DNA from: Callipepla californica brunnescens | Lineage: Eukaryota; Chordata; Aves; Galliformes; Odontophoridae | Assembly: GCA_023055505.1 (NCBI GenBank) | Contig: JALIRH010000004.1 | Coordinates: forward strand, 11,899,368 to 11,963,367 | Reading direction: 5' to 3' | Length of the DNA: 64,000 nt | In this document: positions 47,461-58,739 of the stretch, piece by piece | Numbering within the stretch: position 1 is the stretch's first letter | Layout of the letters: each line of letters starts with the position of its first letter | Position numbers and translations under genes: made by a program | Notes under the pieces: model-generated | Told to the model about the DNA's origin: nothing | Seen by the model: only the letters and a program-made list of their open reading frames with translations | Database searches by the model: none

Positions 47461-47880
47461 CGATGTTTCCACTCTGAAAGAGGAAGCGTTGGGTGGGAGG
47501 AGTTAGCAGCGGAACAGAGGCAGCAAAGCTGCTTCGTGCCATCTCGGGCTGAACTTCCACAGCGAATAGGTGCAAGGGCATCCGGGTGCCGAGCTGCCAC
47601 CGGAGCCCACCCTCGCCCGGCACGAGGCCAAATGTGAGCGCACACAAGGCACGGCGTGCTCGGCCCCTCGCATGGCTCGGCACAGCTGACGCTGACAGCT
47701 CGGCTCTGCTGAGCAGAGTGAATGAGGCGAGGTCAGGAGGGAGGCAGCGGCGGGCTCCCCTCCCTGCGCTGCACATGAAAGGTGCTGCCGGGACGGCGTC
47801 TGTCACATGTTTGTCAGCCAGCCAACGTTTTTCTGAACTTTTCCATGAAACCAATAGCTATATTCTCTGGCTCCGGCCCG
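47461..47880. promoter_or_regulatory. CpG island, candidate promoter
   Basis: Counting by hand, 47521-47820 holds 197 G+C of 300 (about 66%) and 24 CpG, an observed/expected ratio near 0.74. That passes the usual island criteria, and high CpG density extends a little either side. A CCAAT box (47851-47855) sits at the right edge. The rest of the window is AT-rich and CpG-poor, so the island is conspicuous. Vertebrate CpG islands mostly mark promoters, here possibly an alternative first exon, a noncoding RNA or an orphan island. Direction is undetermined. Reading frames across it (198 codons minus, 132 plus) start at TTG or GTG and reflect lack of AT-rich stops. Confidence 0.6.
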
Positions 47881-47957
47881 CTCTAGTGCTTGGCCAGGGC
47901 TATGGGAATGAAATGTCAAAGCAGCCTGTCTATGAATTGAGATTGCTTTCATGCGTC

Positions 47958-47969
47958 TCCACCTGCTGG
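47958..47969 (-). promoter_or_regulatory. CTCF-like core motif beside the CpG island
   Basis: TCCACCTGCTGG matches 11 of 12 positions of GCCMYCTRSTGG, the reverse complement of the CTCF core. It lies about 80 bp beyond the CpG island edge. Position near an island raises plausibility, but a core match alone gives modest confidence. Confidence 0.3.
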
Positions 47970-48299
47970 CTGGCATTTCACTAATTGCAGTAGCCTGTAG
48001 AGATGACAGCGGACTTTTTGAAGTGAAGAGCTTGCGAGAGGAGTGTAACTCAGTTCCACAAGAAGGCAAACAAATGAGCGTGATCGCAGAGATTGCTTTC
48101 TAACTTGACCAAGAGCGCTGTCCTGCATCTCGGGTGGAAGGCCACTGAGGGTTTCAAGGCGTGCTTTTGAGCTTCTGAAGCCTCAGCTGAAAGATCAGCA
48201 CTAAGAAGGATTTTTTGGAAGGAATTCACAAAGCGTGGAGACAGTACCATATTATTTCACAACCAAAACCAGATGCTGAGGATGCTAACGTGCTCTCAT

Positions 48300-48475
48300 T
48301 GACACGGTGGAAGAGGGAAATTATTTATTAATATCTGGAAGCGTGAGCGTTCGGGGCCCCGCAGCCTAGTTGCTGTGTGGTTAGGAAAGCAGTTACTTAG
48401 CAAATGTGGGCAGGCAGCTGTTTCGAATGGAAAGGAATAGAAATGATTAATGACTTCAATGCTTTAAAGAAATGA
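48300..48475. promoter_or_regulatory. Candidate conserved noncoding block
   Basis: Contains TTATTTATTAATATCTGG, GGCAGCTGTTTCGAATGG and GAAATGATTAATGACTTCAATG in about 175 bp with no simple-repeat character, just downstream of the CpG island. Mixed homeodomain and E-box words suggest an enhancer; unproven. Confidence 0.22.
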
Positions 48476-48799
48476 ACCCACAGGATTTCTTTCTTCTACT
48501 GTGCTGTCCCACTTGGCCATTTCTGTCATGTGCCCTGGGACTTTCTTTGGAAGTTTTCAATGGTCTGTCTTGAACTACTCTTTAGAAACTTACTGGACCA
48601 GATCTGGAGCCAGACAGATGCCAGCTGTGGATCTGATCCATTTGCACGTACATTCACAGGCTCAGAGCACAGATTACCAACACTTGATATTCCATGAACT
48701 TTGCACCGCATCCGCAATAGAATATCTTGCTCTCAGATACTGCAGTGATGGGTGCAGTATTAAATCCTATTTAGAGGAGAATTTTCCTTTTTTCTTTAC

Positions 48800-48821
48800 T
48801 TTTTTTTTTTTTTTTTTTTTT
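48800..48821. repeat. Poly(T) tract
   Basis: Twenty-two T followed by AGC. Long pyrimidine tract with an immediate TTTAG, which resembles a splice acceptor but lacks an identifiable downstream exon. Confidence 0.88.
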
Positions 48822-49350
48822 AGCTGTGCTCTGTTCAGGCTGTATTTTACAAGGCAAGAAGCATTCTCAGGAACTGAAAGAATGCAGGGAATAAACCCCT
48901 TCTCTGATAATAATGTCCAATGTCAATATTGCCTATTGGTATTTTATCATATTCTGCACTCTGAGTAGTGGCTTGATTCCTTCCAGCCAAACTGCTGTCA
49001 TCTGTTTCTTGTGTACGCTTTCATTTAGATCTTGCATGTGTAGTATTAGAAGGTGGAAGGTAGGGAAGGTTACAAAGATGATGAGGAAGAGAAAGAGGAA
49101 CATGCAGAAAAGAAACAGGAAGGCTGTACAAAACATGGATATTTTCACTGAGTTGTTCACAGCAAATCATCCAGCCAGTGTTGCTGAAGTAGTACTTACT
49201 GGGGACAATCCTATTGTCCTGTGAGTTGGCTTTATGGAATTATTTTCAGTACGCTTTTGTTCTGTGCATAGTTTGATCCACTGAAGGTTCTGTTCCCCTC
49301 TTTTTGTGTTAATGTGTTCAGAGCTGCCGATGCATGAAATACAATTATTA

Positions 49351-49362
49351 TTTTTTTTTTTT
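49351..49362. repeat. Poly(T) tract
   Basis: Twelve T after ATTATTA. Confidence 0.75.
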
Positions 49363-51057
49363 ATTGCAAAGTACTCCCCAATTTCAAAAGTGTTGTTCCA
49401 TATTAATAAGGACTGGGAATAGGATTTTAACTACAGAAAGCAGTGAAGATGCCCATTGCATGTCTGAATAATTGAGCGCCGTTAAGCGTGTTTATTCCAT
49501 AGTTAGACAAGTAATATTCTTGGCACTTCAATGTATTTGGATTTTCTTAGCACTGCACATCTGACTGAATTAGCTAGCTGCGTGATCTCCACTTATTGCA
49601 TAATTTAGAAGGTATATGGGTTTAATACATCCTGAATGCATCTAATACCTTGGCTAAACACAGGTACTGAGCTAGAAAGAGTTCTCATGGGTCACTTTAA
49701 GATGCAGCAGGACTGGAAGATGATATTTCCTCGTCTGCAAGTATATCGCTCTCAGGCCATCGCTTCAACACAGGAAGTTATCTGCTACCTGGGGTAGCAG
49801 TGTGCTCTTGAGCACAATTGGTCTGCTGTCTGATAGCATTTAAGAATTAGCCACATAAGGATTTCTTACAGCATTGTCAAAAAGAAATCCAACTGATCAT
49901 TTTAACAAAGCTCATTTAGAATTCCTGACTAAACTGATGTGAAATGAAAGTGACTTTTGCACATTTGCACTGCCTGCTTCATTTACATCAGTTATATCCA
50001 GTCTAGGAGTGAAGACTCAAATGAGTAGTGCTTCTATTTCTGTATATCTCTCTAGATGTTTGCCAGGTGGACAGCTGAATTAGCACTGATGCCGTTCTAA
50101 GCTTCCTACACAGGGTTGAGCTTTATACAGGTTGGTACGCAAAATCACATGTAGAATGGGATTCAGACCTATGTCTGGTCCACTTCACTGAAAGCAGAAG
50201 CTGGTCCAGTAACCTGAATCTTCTTTCAGAGGCTGTTTTTGAGACTGCTGTCACTCAGGCAGGAAGTATGATTGTGTATGTGAGCATGTGCACTTCTGTG
50301 CTGCTGAACACCATGCGAGGAACAGGCTTATCTTCTCAAGACGGTTCTTAATTTTTTTTTAATTGCAAAGTACTTCCTGAAAAGGTCTCCCCGGTAACCT
50401 TGGAGGGTACAGCAGCACTCACGGAGGCTTTGTTCCTACCTGGACCATCAAGTTGATGTGTGTATGGGTGAATTTTGTCCTCACTTTTTTTCTGATCAGA
50501 ACTGTGCATCACTTAAACCTTTAGTATCTACTCTTGTTCAGTGCTGTCTCAGATAACACAGCATTTGACTGTCGTATCAGAGTGTCTCTGAAGTGTCCCC
50601 AGTAAAAGGTCTCCATGTACTGTAGTGCAGTATTTCTGCAGGAAGAGGCATATAAAAAAATAGTGCTATGAATTTTGCATGATTTTCCAAAGTGTGTTGA
50701 TGCTAAGCAAAATGTGAAGCAGGTGAAGAATCCTCTGTCATTTGCAAATGGGTCATATACCTGTCGGTGTCCTTGGGTCTTACAATTGCATTCCAAATGA
50801 AGAAATACTGATTATGAACATTTCCCTACAAATACCCTTATTAGCGTGTCTGTTTTGGCAAGAGAATTACTGCCTGCAAATCCTTTGCCATTCTCTATAG
50901 TAATTAATAATTATGATGGAAAATAAAAGTCAGTGGGAAACTGATAACTTAAGAGGCTATTCAGAAGTGATCTGTGCTTTAGCCTGATAGAGACTGTGTA
51001 ATTATAAGAAAGACTGTGAAAATGAAGCAGCCAAGTGGAGAGACTATGTAGGGGAAG

Positions 51058-51070
51058 AAAAAAAAAAAAA
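51058..51070. repeat. Poly(A) tract
   Basis: Thirteen A preceded by GGGGAAG. Confidence 0.75.
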
Positions 51071-51421
51071 CAGCATCAAGTTTCCTGACAGTTAGTGTGC
51101 TGTTTGTGATATTAGTGTAAAAGACGCCTGATAAGGCAGCCAGCTGTGTGCATCTCTGCAGGATGACTGGAGGCTGGTTTAGGCGGGTGGCCTTGAGGTG
51201 ACTGCTTGCAGTGAAACGCCACCTAGGAGTGGTCCCTGCCTCGCATGGGCAACCAAGGAGCAGAAGGAGGCAAACCGCCAGGTTCTGGCTCAGAGCATTT
51301 TCTCTCTCACTTTCTGTATTCTGCAAGCTGCGGCTTGCAAGCAGTGGGGCGGAAGCAAACTGTAGTCTAGCAGCACAAATACTGAAGTAACTTACTTCCC
51401 CGGCTGGAACAAGGAGGAACC

Positions 51422-52077
51422 GTGGAAGGAATTGCTGCTCTGAGTCACACTTCCTCCTTGGAGTTTCTCTTGGAGAAGTGCAGCTCTGCACCATGCCTGA
51501 GGCTGACACAAGCTATGCTCGTCCATCCTCTCATCCACAAAGTGACAGGGAGAGAGAATGAGAGGAAAGAGAGAGACAGTGAGGCAGCAGATTATCATAT
51601 GCTCAGATCTCCCAATTGCAGCTCTAAATATAGCCAAACAAGTAAAAATCTGCTTTTGGAAGCAGTACAACTATGTGGCTCCCAACCCTTCAAACAACAT
51701 GCATGCGGAAGGCAGCCAGTCCCCTCCCGACTAAGATGCTGGATGGGGAACCATGCTAAGCACATTCTGATCTCCAGCCAGAAAGCAAAAAATTCCCAAC
51801 TCCCACACCTACCAGGGTGTGACCAGAGACTATCAACTAGTTTATATTTGCACTTTGATACACAGCACGGGCTTAACATTGCACAGTGTATCCCTGGAAA
51901 AAAAATAGCAACAAGTTTCAACACAGAAATTCTGTTAGATTGGGAGGCCAGAATAAATAAAAGCCAACAAGTTGTAGAATGACTCGGGGTAGAGTAAAAG
52001 ATCTCATCTCAAAAATAACACCAAGGCAGTACGCTGCAGATGAAACATATAATGAAAAAACATTCCGAACTCCTCAT
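51422..52077. other. Region with long open frames on both strands, no recognised protein
   Basis: A 186-codon frame (51422-51982, plus, GTG start) overlaps 176-, 92- and 109-codon frames on the minus strand. The translations show no domain, no signal peptide and irregular composition. Open frames on both strands at once point to local depletion of stop-forming words rather than a gene. I would not annotate a protein here. Confidence 0.45.
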
Positions 52078-52215
52078 TTGAGAAAAGATTACAAATAAAA
52101 TGGGCTTGGGCATGCCAAGCGTAAAATCTTTGATATGGAAATGCGGTAATGGTTAAATGAAATGGGCTGAAAATCTATTTATCAACAGCCTGTAATGCCT
52201 TGTTGGATCGTCCCA
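52078..52215. promoter_or_regulatory. Candidate conserved enhancer block
   Basis: AGATTACAAATAAAATGGGC, an imperfect palindrome CTTGGGCATGCCAAG (52105-52119), ATCTTTGATATGG with a TCF/LEF-type core, GCGGTAATGGTTAAATG and TATTTATCAACAGCC occur in 140 bp of non-repetitive sequence. The mixture of distinct factor-class words and absence of decay-like runs is characteristic of deeply conserved vertebrate elements. Inference from composition only. Confidence 0.3.
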
Positions 52216-53046
52216 TGAGAAAAGCAAATAAGGAGTAGTAGGAGAACATACAGACACTGTTAAAAGGTTTACATACCTCCCGCCTTCGTACCTTGAGATG
52301 CAGTCATTCACCTTAACTGGAGATATCTAAAGGTTTAAATGCTGGTATGAGAGTGGGATTTGAGGAGCACAGACAGAGACCCAGCTTTCCAGAAGAGCCC
52401 AAGTGGTTTTGGCTTGAGGGGTCTGAAAGGAAACTGGTCTCTGGAGGATGACAGGGAGCGCTGGCACTGGCATGCTGGGTGGTACCTGGGGTGACACCCT
52501 CGGGCAGGGGCACCTGTGCTGCCCCCATGAAGGCTTCTGTAGATGGAGAGCTGGGCCACAGCACTGCTGGATGAAGGTGCTGCCTCATTTATCTCTTCAT
52601 TCACAGTCTTCTTTTGCCAGTGGGCAGTAAGTCATTACCAAGCCCTGTATGTGAATCACTAGTGCTGTGGAAATTAAACTCCTTGACCTGCTCACGTTTT
52701 CCCCTTTGATGTCAGTCTGAGTGGGCATTTTTGACTGAAACAGAAGTTTTAATTTTGGGTGCTGGCAAGGCAGCCACAGCTGTCTCTGCAAGGAAGTTCT
52801 CCGAAGAGGTCTTTGTTGTTCTTCCTGAATTGCTTTCCTTGAGATGGAGCATCAGTGAGCAGTGCTGCAGTGGGCCAGGAGCATGCTTCCACCATCTGCG
52901 CGTGACAAAGAAACAGCTACTACGCTCCTAGCCATCCTCCAGATGCAAAGGGTCTAGCCATGGTGTTGGGGGCAAGTAGGGAGCAGTGAAACGGAGACCT
53001 GTAGCCTCAACCTGTAAGAGTTCGGTGCTGGAGGTGTGTGGTGAGC
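52216..53046. other. Non-coding, moderately G+C-rich DNA
   Basis: No gene recognised. Several overlapping frames of 60-90 codons at 52313-52630 on both strands with no domain. No repeat recognised. Confidence 0.55.
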
Positions 53047-53164
53047 TATAGAATCATTTGAGTTGGAAAGGACCTTTAAAAAGTCATCTAGCCTAACACT
53101 CCTGCAATGTACATAGACACCTACAGCTAGATCAGTGTGCTTAGGGCTCCATCCAGCCCTGCCC
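53047..53164 (-). mobile_element. CR1 LINE 3'-end fragment, antisense
   Basis: On the plus strand ATAGAATCATTTGAGTTGGA, AAGGACCTTTAAAAAGTCAT, CTAGCCTAACACTCCTGCAATG, CTACAGCTAGATCAG and GGGCTCCATCCAGCC follow the reverse complement of the CR1 3' end. About 118 bp, 5'-truncated. Confidence 0.92.
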
Positions 53165-53519
53165 AGCCTCTGTGAGATGAGCTGGCATGGGGCAAAGCTG
53201 CACAGCTGCTGATATAGGGGTGCTGCTGTTTCAGAGGCTGGGGATGCGTGTTGCTGACAGGCTAGGTTATGTGCAAGATATCCAATATTAAATTTCCATC
53301 TGAAATCATACAATGTTTTGATGGAGCACTGCGGAGATGTCTGTTTTCAAATCTACAGTTTCCCATCTTACTGTTGCTGACCTGTTTAAAATAATAAAAA
53401 CAGAAAGCTTTCCAAGATGGATGACACTGGGGCCAGGGATCAAAACCTCACTTGTGTTTCTAAAGGCTCTTTCCATGCTTACATACCTGGTTCTTGCATT
53501 CATCAAACACAGAGGATTC

Positions 53520-53541
53520 TTTTTTTTTTTTTTTTTTTTTT
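53520..53541. repeat. Poly(T) tract
   Basis: Twenty-two T followed by CTTCTTC. Simple tract. Confidence 0.88.
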
Positions 53542-54011
53542 CTTCTTCATGCTCTCAGCCAGGAAACTTCAAAGAGGAAGATATCCAGGCTACCAATGCC
53601 ACTAGTCTTTTTCATTGCTTTATAATGTGGTTTTGAAAGCTGCAGGGTTTCAGGTAAAAAAGTATTCCAGAACTATAAAGTAAGAATGAATCCAAATTAT
53701 ACACCCATACTATTTAAAGAAAGATTTTCTTTCAGACACATGGCTATTTGGGAAAAATGATTGTTTTATACGTTGATCTGTAATTTGTCTGTTAGGCTTT
53801 TCCTAGAACATTCAGCCTGGCAAAGGAGCAGAAAACAATTTTATGGCTGGGAAGATGGCACAGAGGTTGACTTGTTGGAGCTTAAGCCAGCCTCAAGGAC
53901 TCACAGAAAAGTCATATTTAATAGCTAAACTGCTGGAAAAATAAATTTTCGTTGCTGATTCATTACACTGGCTCCACAGTAAAGATTATAAGAAGAACAG
54001 GCCATTTATTT

Positions 54012-54066
54012 TGGGCCAAATTCTCAAGCCTTCTCAAATCCACGTGTATAGCTGATTGACTGCAGA
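54012..54066. repeat. Possible old amniote repeat fragment
   Basis: GGGCCAAATTCTCAAGCC and CACGTGTATAGCTGATTGAC and then TGCAGAATG recall the sauropsid phrase GGGCCAAATTCTCAGC...GTAAATC...CCATTGACTTCAATGG. Diverged; family not assigned. Confidence 0.33.
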
Positions 54067-55470
54067 ATGTATCTGTCAAAGCCTGGTACGCAGATCTGAG
54101 GTTCTTTGGGAAAGTTGTAGGAATAACACTTCAGAACCTCACGATTTTCAGTCTTCTTGTGAGATTTGCTTTCAGCAGGTAAAGAAAGAAATGCTGAGAA
54201 CTGTCCACTAGTTGCATCACTGTTCTGCTTGGTTTCAGTGGAGGGAAGGCCAAAGCAAGCGTCTTGGCTTTCGAACTTCCAGCATTAGCTGGAAGATGTC
54301 ACTGCAGGAGGTCTCTAAAAACAGAGTCAAGTCACCATATGCCGGCCACACTGTGTTTCTGTGAATGTCTATCTGTTGTTTTTGTTTTTCAGCAGACAGA
54401 AGGAGACAGCAAGCAGCACAATTTCTGCTTTTATTATTTTATTTCCTATATGTGCAAGTATGTGGTATGAACTGTTGAGGAAGTGCTAATGGTGACAACA
54501 GTAGCTTAGTTATTGAAGACAAAGTGTTTGCTAGAAAAGTAAGTTTTTGAGGCTTACTTCCAAGAGATGCGGCTATACTGAACAGCTGATTTAACCTGAA
54601 AGAACAGGCTATTTCTGGATGTATATAGCACATTTGCTATCTTTGCCATTATACTTTAAGGTTTTCTCTACATAGGTGATTTCCATGAGTACAAAAAGGA
54701 GGTGTGATGTATCTCTGGATTTAAGGAAGGACATATATGGACTCCATCAGTTGGAAGCAGCCAACATAAACTGGGTGTTTGTGGACATGTAAGCCTGAGG
54801 GCTTAAATTTTTGCTAGTGAAACATTACTTATTATTACAGAATAGCTGTGTTTCACACAGAGGAGATGGATGGAGCCAGGAGAAATCAAAAGCTCTAGCT
54901 ATGACATACTGTGCTGCATTCAAAAAAGGATGAATGCAACGTGGAGAAACAAGAGTCCAGAACTGTCCCATGTATGAGAAGTCTTCTGGTAAAATACTTT
55001 GTGCTAGGGAACTGGTGAACTGTGTACCCGTGTTTTCTCTTTGCTTCTGAGTCCTGCCAAATAATTCTTATACAGCATCGGGCCGGATGACTCAAATTCT
55101 CCAGGTCTGTTTCTGTAACACGGATAATAAAGAATGATTTTGGTCTTCAATCCTTTTCCTCTATATGAACAGCAAGCTGTTCAAGACTGGGCTGTATCTT
55201 TGCTGGATGTGCATACAGCGCTTAGTGTGGATGGCTCTCAGTCTCAAACATGGCCTCTAGGCACAAGGGTATTACAAAAATAATTAACCGAGAATGTGTA
55301 TTTATTTAGTTAATTGTAATAACTTCAGACAGGATATTGTACCTAATTTTAGCTTAGTGTAAGTCAGTTCACATTCATTAATTGGTCTGCTCTTTCCCAG
55401 CCTCTTGCTTGTGACAATATTGGTTCACAAGCAGGATGTCAACATGCACGTGGGGTTTTCTATTGTTGTA

Positions 55471-55484
55471 TTTTTTTTTTTTTT
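55471..55484. repeat. Poly(T) tract
   Basis: Fourteen T followed by CCCTG. Confidence 0.75.
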
Positions 55485-57714
55485 CCCTGTGAAATGAGCA
55501 GGTGAGGATTCCTTACTGCCTGGAAGTTAACTGACTTAGAGCATATCTTAAACATACGCAATTCCTCTCAGCCTGTGAAGGTGCTGAAGGGCTTAATGCA
55601 ACTAAACAACTTCAGGAAGAGTTGTGTTGAATGTCTGCTGAATCCCTTTCACAGAGGCATCCTCCTGTGCTTCACTGTCACAACATCTTCATCTTACTCT
55701 CACGGAATCAAATTTTATTTTCCTGGGGAAAATAATATGAAAGTACAAATCAACGATTCAGCAACCAATGAAGCCAAGCAGAATAATTTATTTGACCGTC
55801 TAATGTATAAGGACCCTTCTCATGTCTTCTGAACGCTTTCTCTCAATTCCCAAGCATCCTCAGTCTTGGTTGTGTTTTCACATCTTGAGATGTACTTAGC
55901 GCCTCACAGTTTTCACTTCTGTGACATATGGGTGTATATTCTGTTTAGTTCAGACCGATGGCTAGAATGCTTGATTGTTATGTGGTGCTAAATATTAGCA
56001 TGGCTTTCCAGAAAGCTGTCTGGTATGCTGGAAGTCAAAGGAAAGTCATCCTTTGGGACTACGTTATCTTAATTTTTAACTGAACATCAGTCACGTGGTT
56101 CCTGGTAGCATCCCAGTTTCTTGTCAAGTTACTTTTTCTTTTTTAAAAAGAATTCAATGAATTTTTCTCTCCAAGTGTTCAGCAACCTAAGCATTACATA
56201 GAGACATCAGAAGTCTTTAATGCAGGTTTTCAGAGTAAATGAAACCTTTTTTCAGTGTGGTTGCCTTTGTAATAACAGTCTTCTTATTTGTTGGATACTT
56301 ATGTAACGTAAGATGAAAAGACATTTTATAGCCTTCTGGCAAGAGGACTTAAAATTAACAGCATACCTGTGGCTGCCCTAAGCCAGGGAGGGAGTCATTT
56401 TCAGGCCATGGGAAAACTGCAGTTTTGCATCCTTCACTTCTTCTGACCTACTGGTATTCAGTATTTCCATAGGCTTGTTTTTCATGAAAGCATCATCGTG
56501 CACACAAAGGAAAACTAAGTAATTGATCCTGATGAAAGAACAGAGGCCGAGGTGGTATGGGATAACTGTCACCCATTAACATCTCCCCAAAGTATGCGGT
56601 GGTTAAACTTATTCTCTCATTTTATATTTTCATGCCTGGCTGAGCCTTGCTGTCGCACTCCTCTGTGCAGGAGCCACAAGGCCAGTTCTCTCTGGCAGTT
56701 AATCCAAGGCGATGCAGTGCCCACTCCAATCTGAGTTGCAGCCTGCAAGGCTCTGTGGCCATGTGCTGCAGCAGTCCTGGGCAGGCAGCCTCCACCAACC
56801 CTAGGTAGGGTGTTTTGTTTTGCAAAACAGTTGACGGCTTTCACGTTTCCTCTCTGTCAATACGCAAAAAGGAAAACCACAAAATGATAGTGATCTGGGG
56901 TTTGGTCTCACCTGTACCCAGCTGGCGGCTGCGCCATCCCATTGACTTTGGCTGAGCTGCCCCACCGCTCTTTGGGCTGGGCCTTCAAACAGATGTGAAC
57001 TTGATCAACATCAAGCCCAATCCTTTTCATGCCTGTTCTTGCTGCGAATATTTGTTCTCCCTTGCACGTTTCCACCTGGAACCTGGCTACTTCCTTCCAA
57101 AGTTTTATTATTTAAAATTAATCTGACAATTGTTTAAAAAAAAAAATAATTATTCTCCATCAGAAGTGCAGAATGCTGCTAATCCTCATAGGAGCTCACC
57201 CAGTGTTTTTTCCTCACCATGCAGGCATGTCACCCTTGTCTGTGTCCCAGGGCTTCTCAGTGCTCATGTGGCAGCTCTTGGGCCATCCAGGCCGCACTTC
57301 TTCTCCTCCCTGCCTGCTGTGGGAGAAATGTGCAGCACCAACGTGCGGATGGGGCAGCTTATGTGGGAGACATGTCAGGCCTTCAGCCCCAGTCCTGCCC
57401 TCCTAAAAGCCCCATGAGATCTGGCGTGGCCCCAGCTGGCCAAGCCCCCAGCTGCAGAGCTCAAGGAAGCATGCAGCTAATTGGTACATGGCCTCTGCTA
57501 GGGCTCAGGCGGGCGAACACTAGTGCTCCCACGTCAGGCAAGCTAGTGCTCCTTTGCTTCTTCAGCCTTCAGACTGTCAGAGCCTTTTCTCTCAGCAGTA
57601 ACAATTACCAACAACACTAGAGATGGCGGTGGTATTAGATCTGGGAATGACTCATCTCTGAACCAGCCCTGTCAAGCAAGATAAATACAATTTAGTTGTT
57701 AGCTAATCTATTTT

Positions 57715-58065
57715 TGTTTGTGTTCTCAATTCACCCAGGACAATGATTACATTGCAGTCTATCAAGCTAGCATTAAGGATATTTTGCTACAATGTGCTTA
57801 GCTTTGTAAAGCGAATGTTTATGAATACAATAGCCGTATTTGTCTGTCAATATTACTTCACTGCTGACATACCGCCCGTCAGGTTTCTATGGCATGGCAG
57901 AGACCTGCGTAGTAAAATACTTTGGATTTGGGGAGTTAAGTTATGGAAAGGCACCGTTTAGTTTACTAGCATTTAAGTACCGAGACATTTCAGCTCAGAT
58001 ATACTTTTTCTATCTGTCATCTGCCGGTTCGTCCTTCCTTCATCTCCGCGACTAAAACCTGCGGC
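57715..58065. promoter_or_regulatory. Candidate conserved noncoding block
   Basis: Balanced-composition sequence with ACAATGATTACATTGCAG (57741-57758; SOX-like ACAATG and TTGT-type words in inverted array), GCATTAAGGATATTTTGC (57770 on), GCGAATGTTTATGAATACAA and CGTTTAGTTTACTAGC (forkhead-like), and no repeat character. Two short plus frames (72 and 71 codons) overlap in different phases and look incidental. Confidence 0.28.
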
Positions 58066-58264
58066 TTAATACCTAGTTGAATCAGCTTTGGACTTTGCCA
58101 CAGTCTGAGCCCAGAGGAAAAGCTGACGGGCTGCTTTGAGTGGGCTTGGAGGATGCTTTGGCACTTCCATGCTGAGCTTTATCAGTGCCCAGATCAGCTC
58201 TCAAGGTGCTCAGTGCCTCCCAAACTCTCCTCCTGAAACAATCCAGGCTTTGGTATGGCTTTGC

Positions 58265-58510
58265 ATTCAAGTTATTTATTTTCATTGTATTTCCTCTCCC
58301 TTTGTTTTTGTTTAGCACTTACTTAGCCCTTGGGAGAGCTATTTATGGAAATGTAAAATTTTCATGATAAAGAAAGTGTTCTGCAATTAGAACTAGAGAA
58401 AACCATTGATCTCGATAACAGGGTGAGAAACTTTCTCACTTGCGAGGTTGGCGAATCCATTAGCAATTGCCAAACTCTGCAAAACAGTAAATAAGCAAAG
58501 ATGCTCGGTG
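58265..58510. promoter_or_regulatory. Candidate conserved noncoding block
   Basis: Contains TTCAAGTTATTTATTTTCAT, GGAAATGTAAAATTTTCATG, CATTGATCTCGATAACAGGG, ATCCATTAGCAATTGCC and AACAGTAAATAAGC. Several ATTA, TTCA and forkhead-like words sit in unique sequence. Part of a 1.3-kb run (57.7-59.0 kb) in which most of the sequence looks constrained by eye. Unproven. Confidence 0.28.
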
Positions 58511-58652
58511 AGAAGGAGGTGAAAAGCATAGAAAAAGGTGCTGGTTTTCTCTGTTTGTCTTTCTTGCCAAGTCGGCGTACCGGAGAAGATATTTGCCAGC
58601 TGTCTGTTTTTCTCAGAATCGCCCAGATAACTGATTATTTTGTGTTTACCGA

Positions 58653-58680
58653 GAAAAAAAAAAAAAAAAGAAAAAAAAAA
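58653..58680. repeat. A-rich tract
   Basis: Two runs of A separated by one G, giving a lysine/arginine run in the overlapping frame. Confidence 0.88.
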
Positions 58681-58739
58681 ACCCTGCGGCTTTGCAACGT
58701 TTCATCCGATGTAGTGCAATAATCAAGATTTCTGCTGCT

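Larger units (their letters stand above)
48070..51421. other. Non-coding unique DNA
   Basis: No gene recognised. A TAAT-rich block at 48300-48475, T runs at 48800-48821 and 49351-49362 and an A run at 51058-51070. A 155-codon frame (48501-48968) starts without ATG and reads through the poly(T) tract as a phenylalanine run, which argues against a real protein. Confidence 0.6.
53165..57714. other. Non-coding unique DNA
   Basis: No gene recognised. T runs at 53520-53541 and 55471-55484, an old-repeat phrase at 54012-54066, and a patch at 57173-57406 where all three plus frames are open because the sequence is G+C-rich. None of the translations shows a domain. Confidence 0.6.

Noticed and set aside
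47258..47854. 198-codon minus frame, the longest in the window
   Set aside because: It begins at TTG, spans the CpG island where AT-rich stop codons are scarce, ends close to a CR1 fragment and shows no recognisable domain; a plus frame of 132 codons overlaps it.
48501..48968. 155-codon plus frame
   Set aside because: It translates a poly(T) tract into a phenylalanine run, lacks an ATG start and has no domain.
57173..57406. All three plus frames open at once
   Set aside because: Explained by high G+C; simultaneous openness in three phases is a composition effect.
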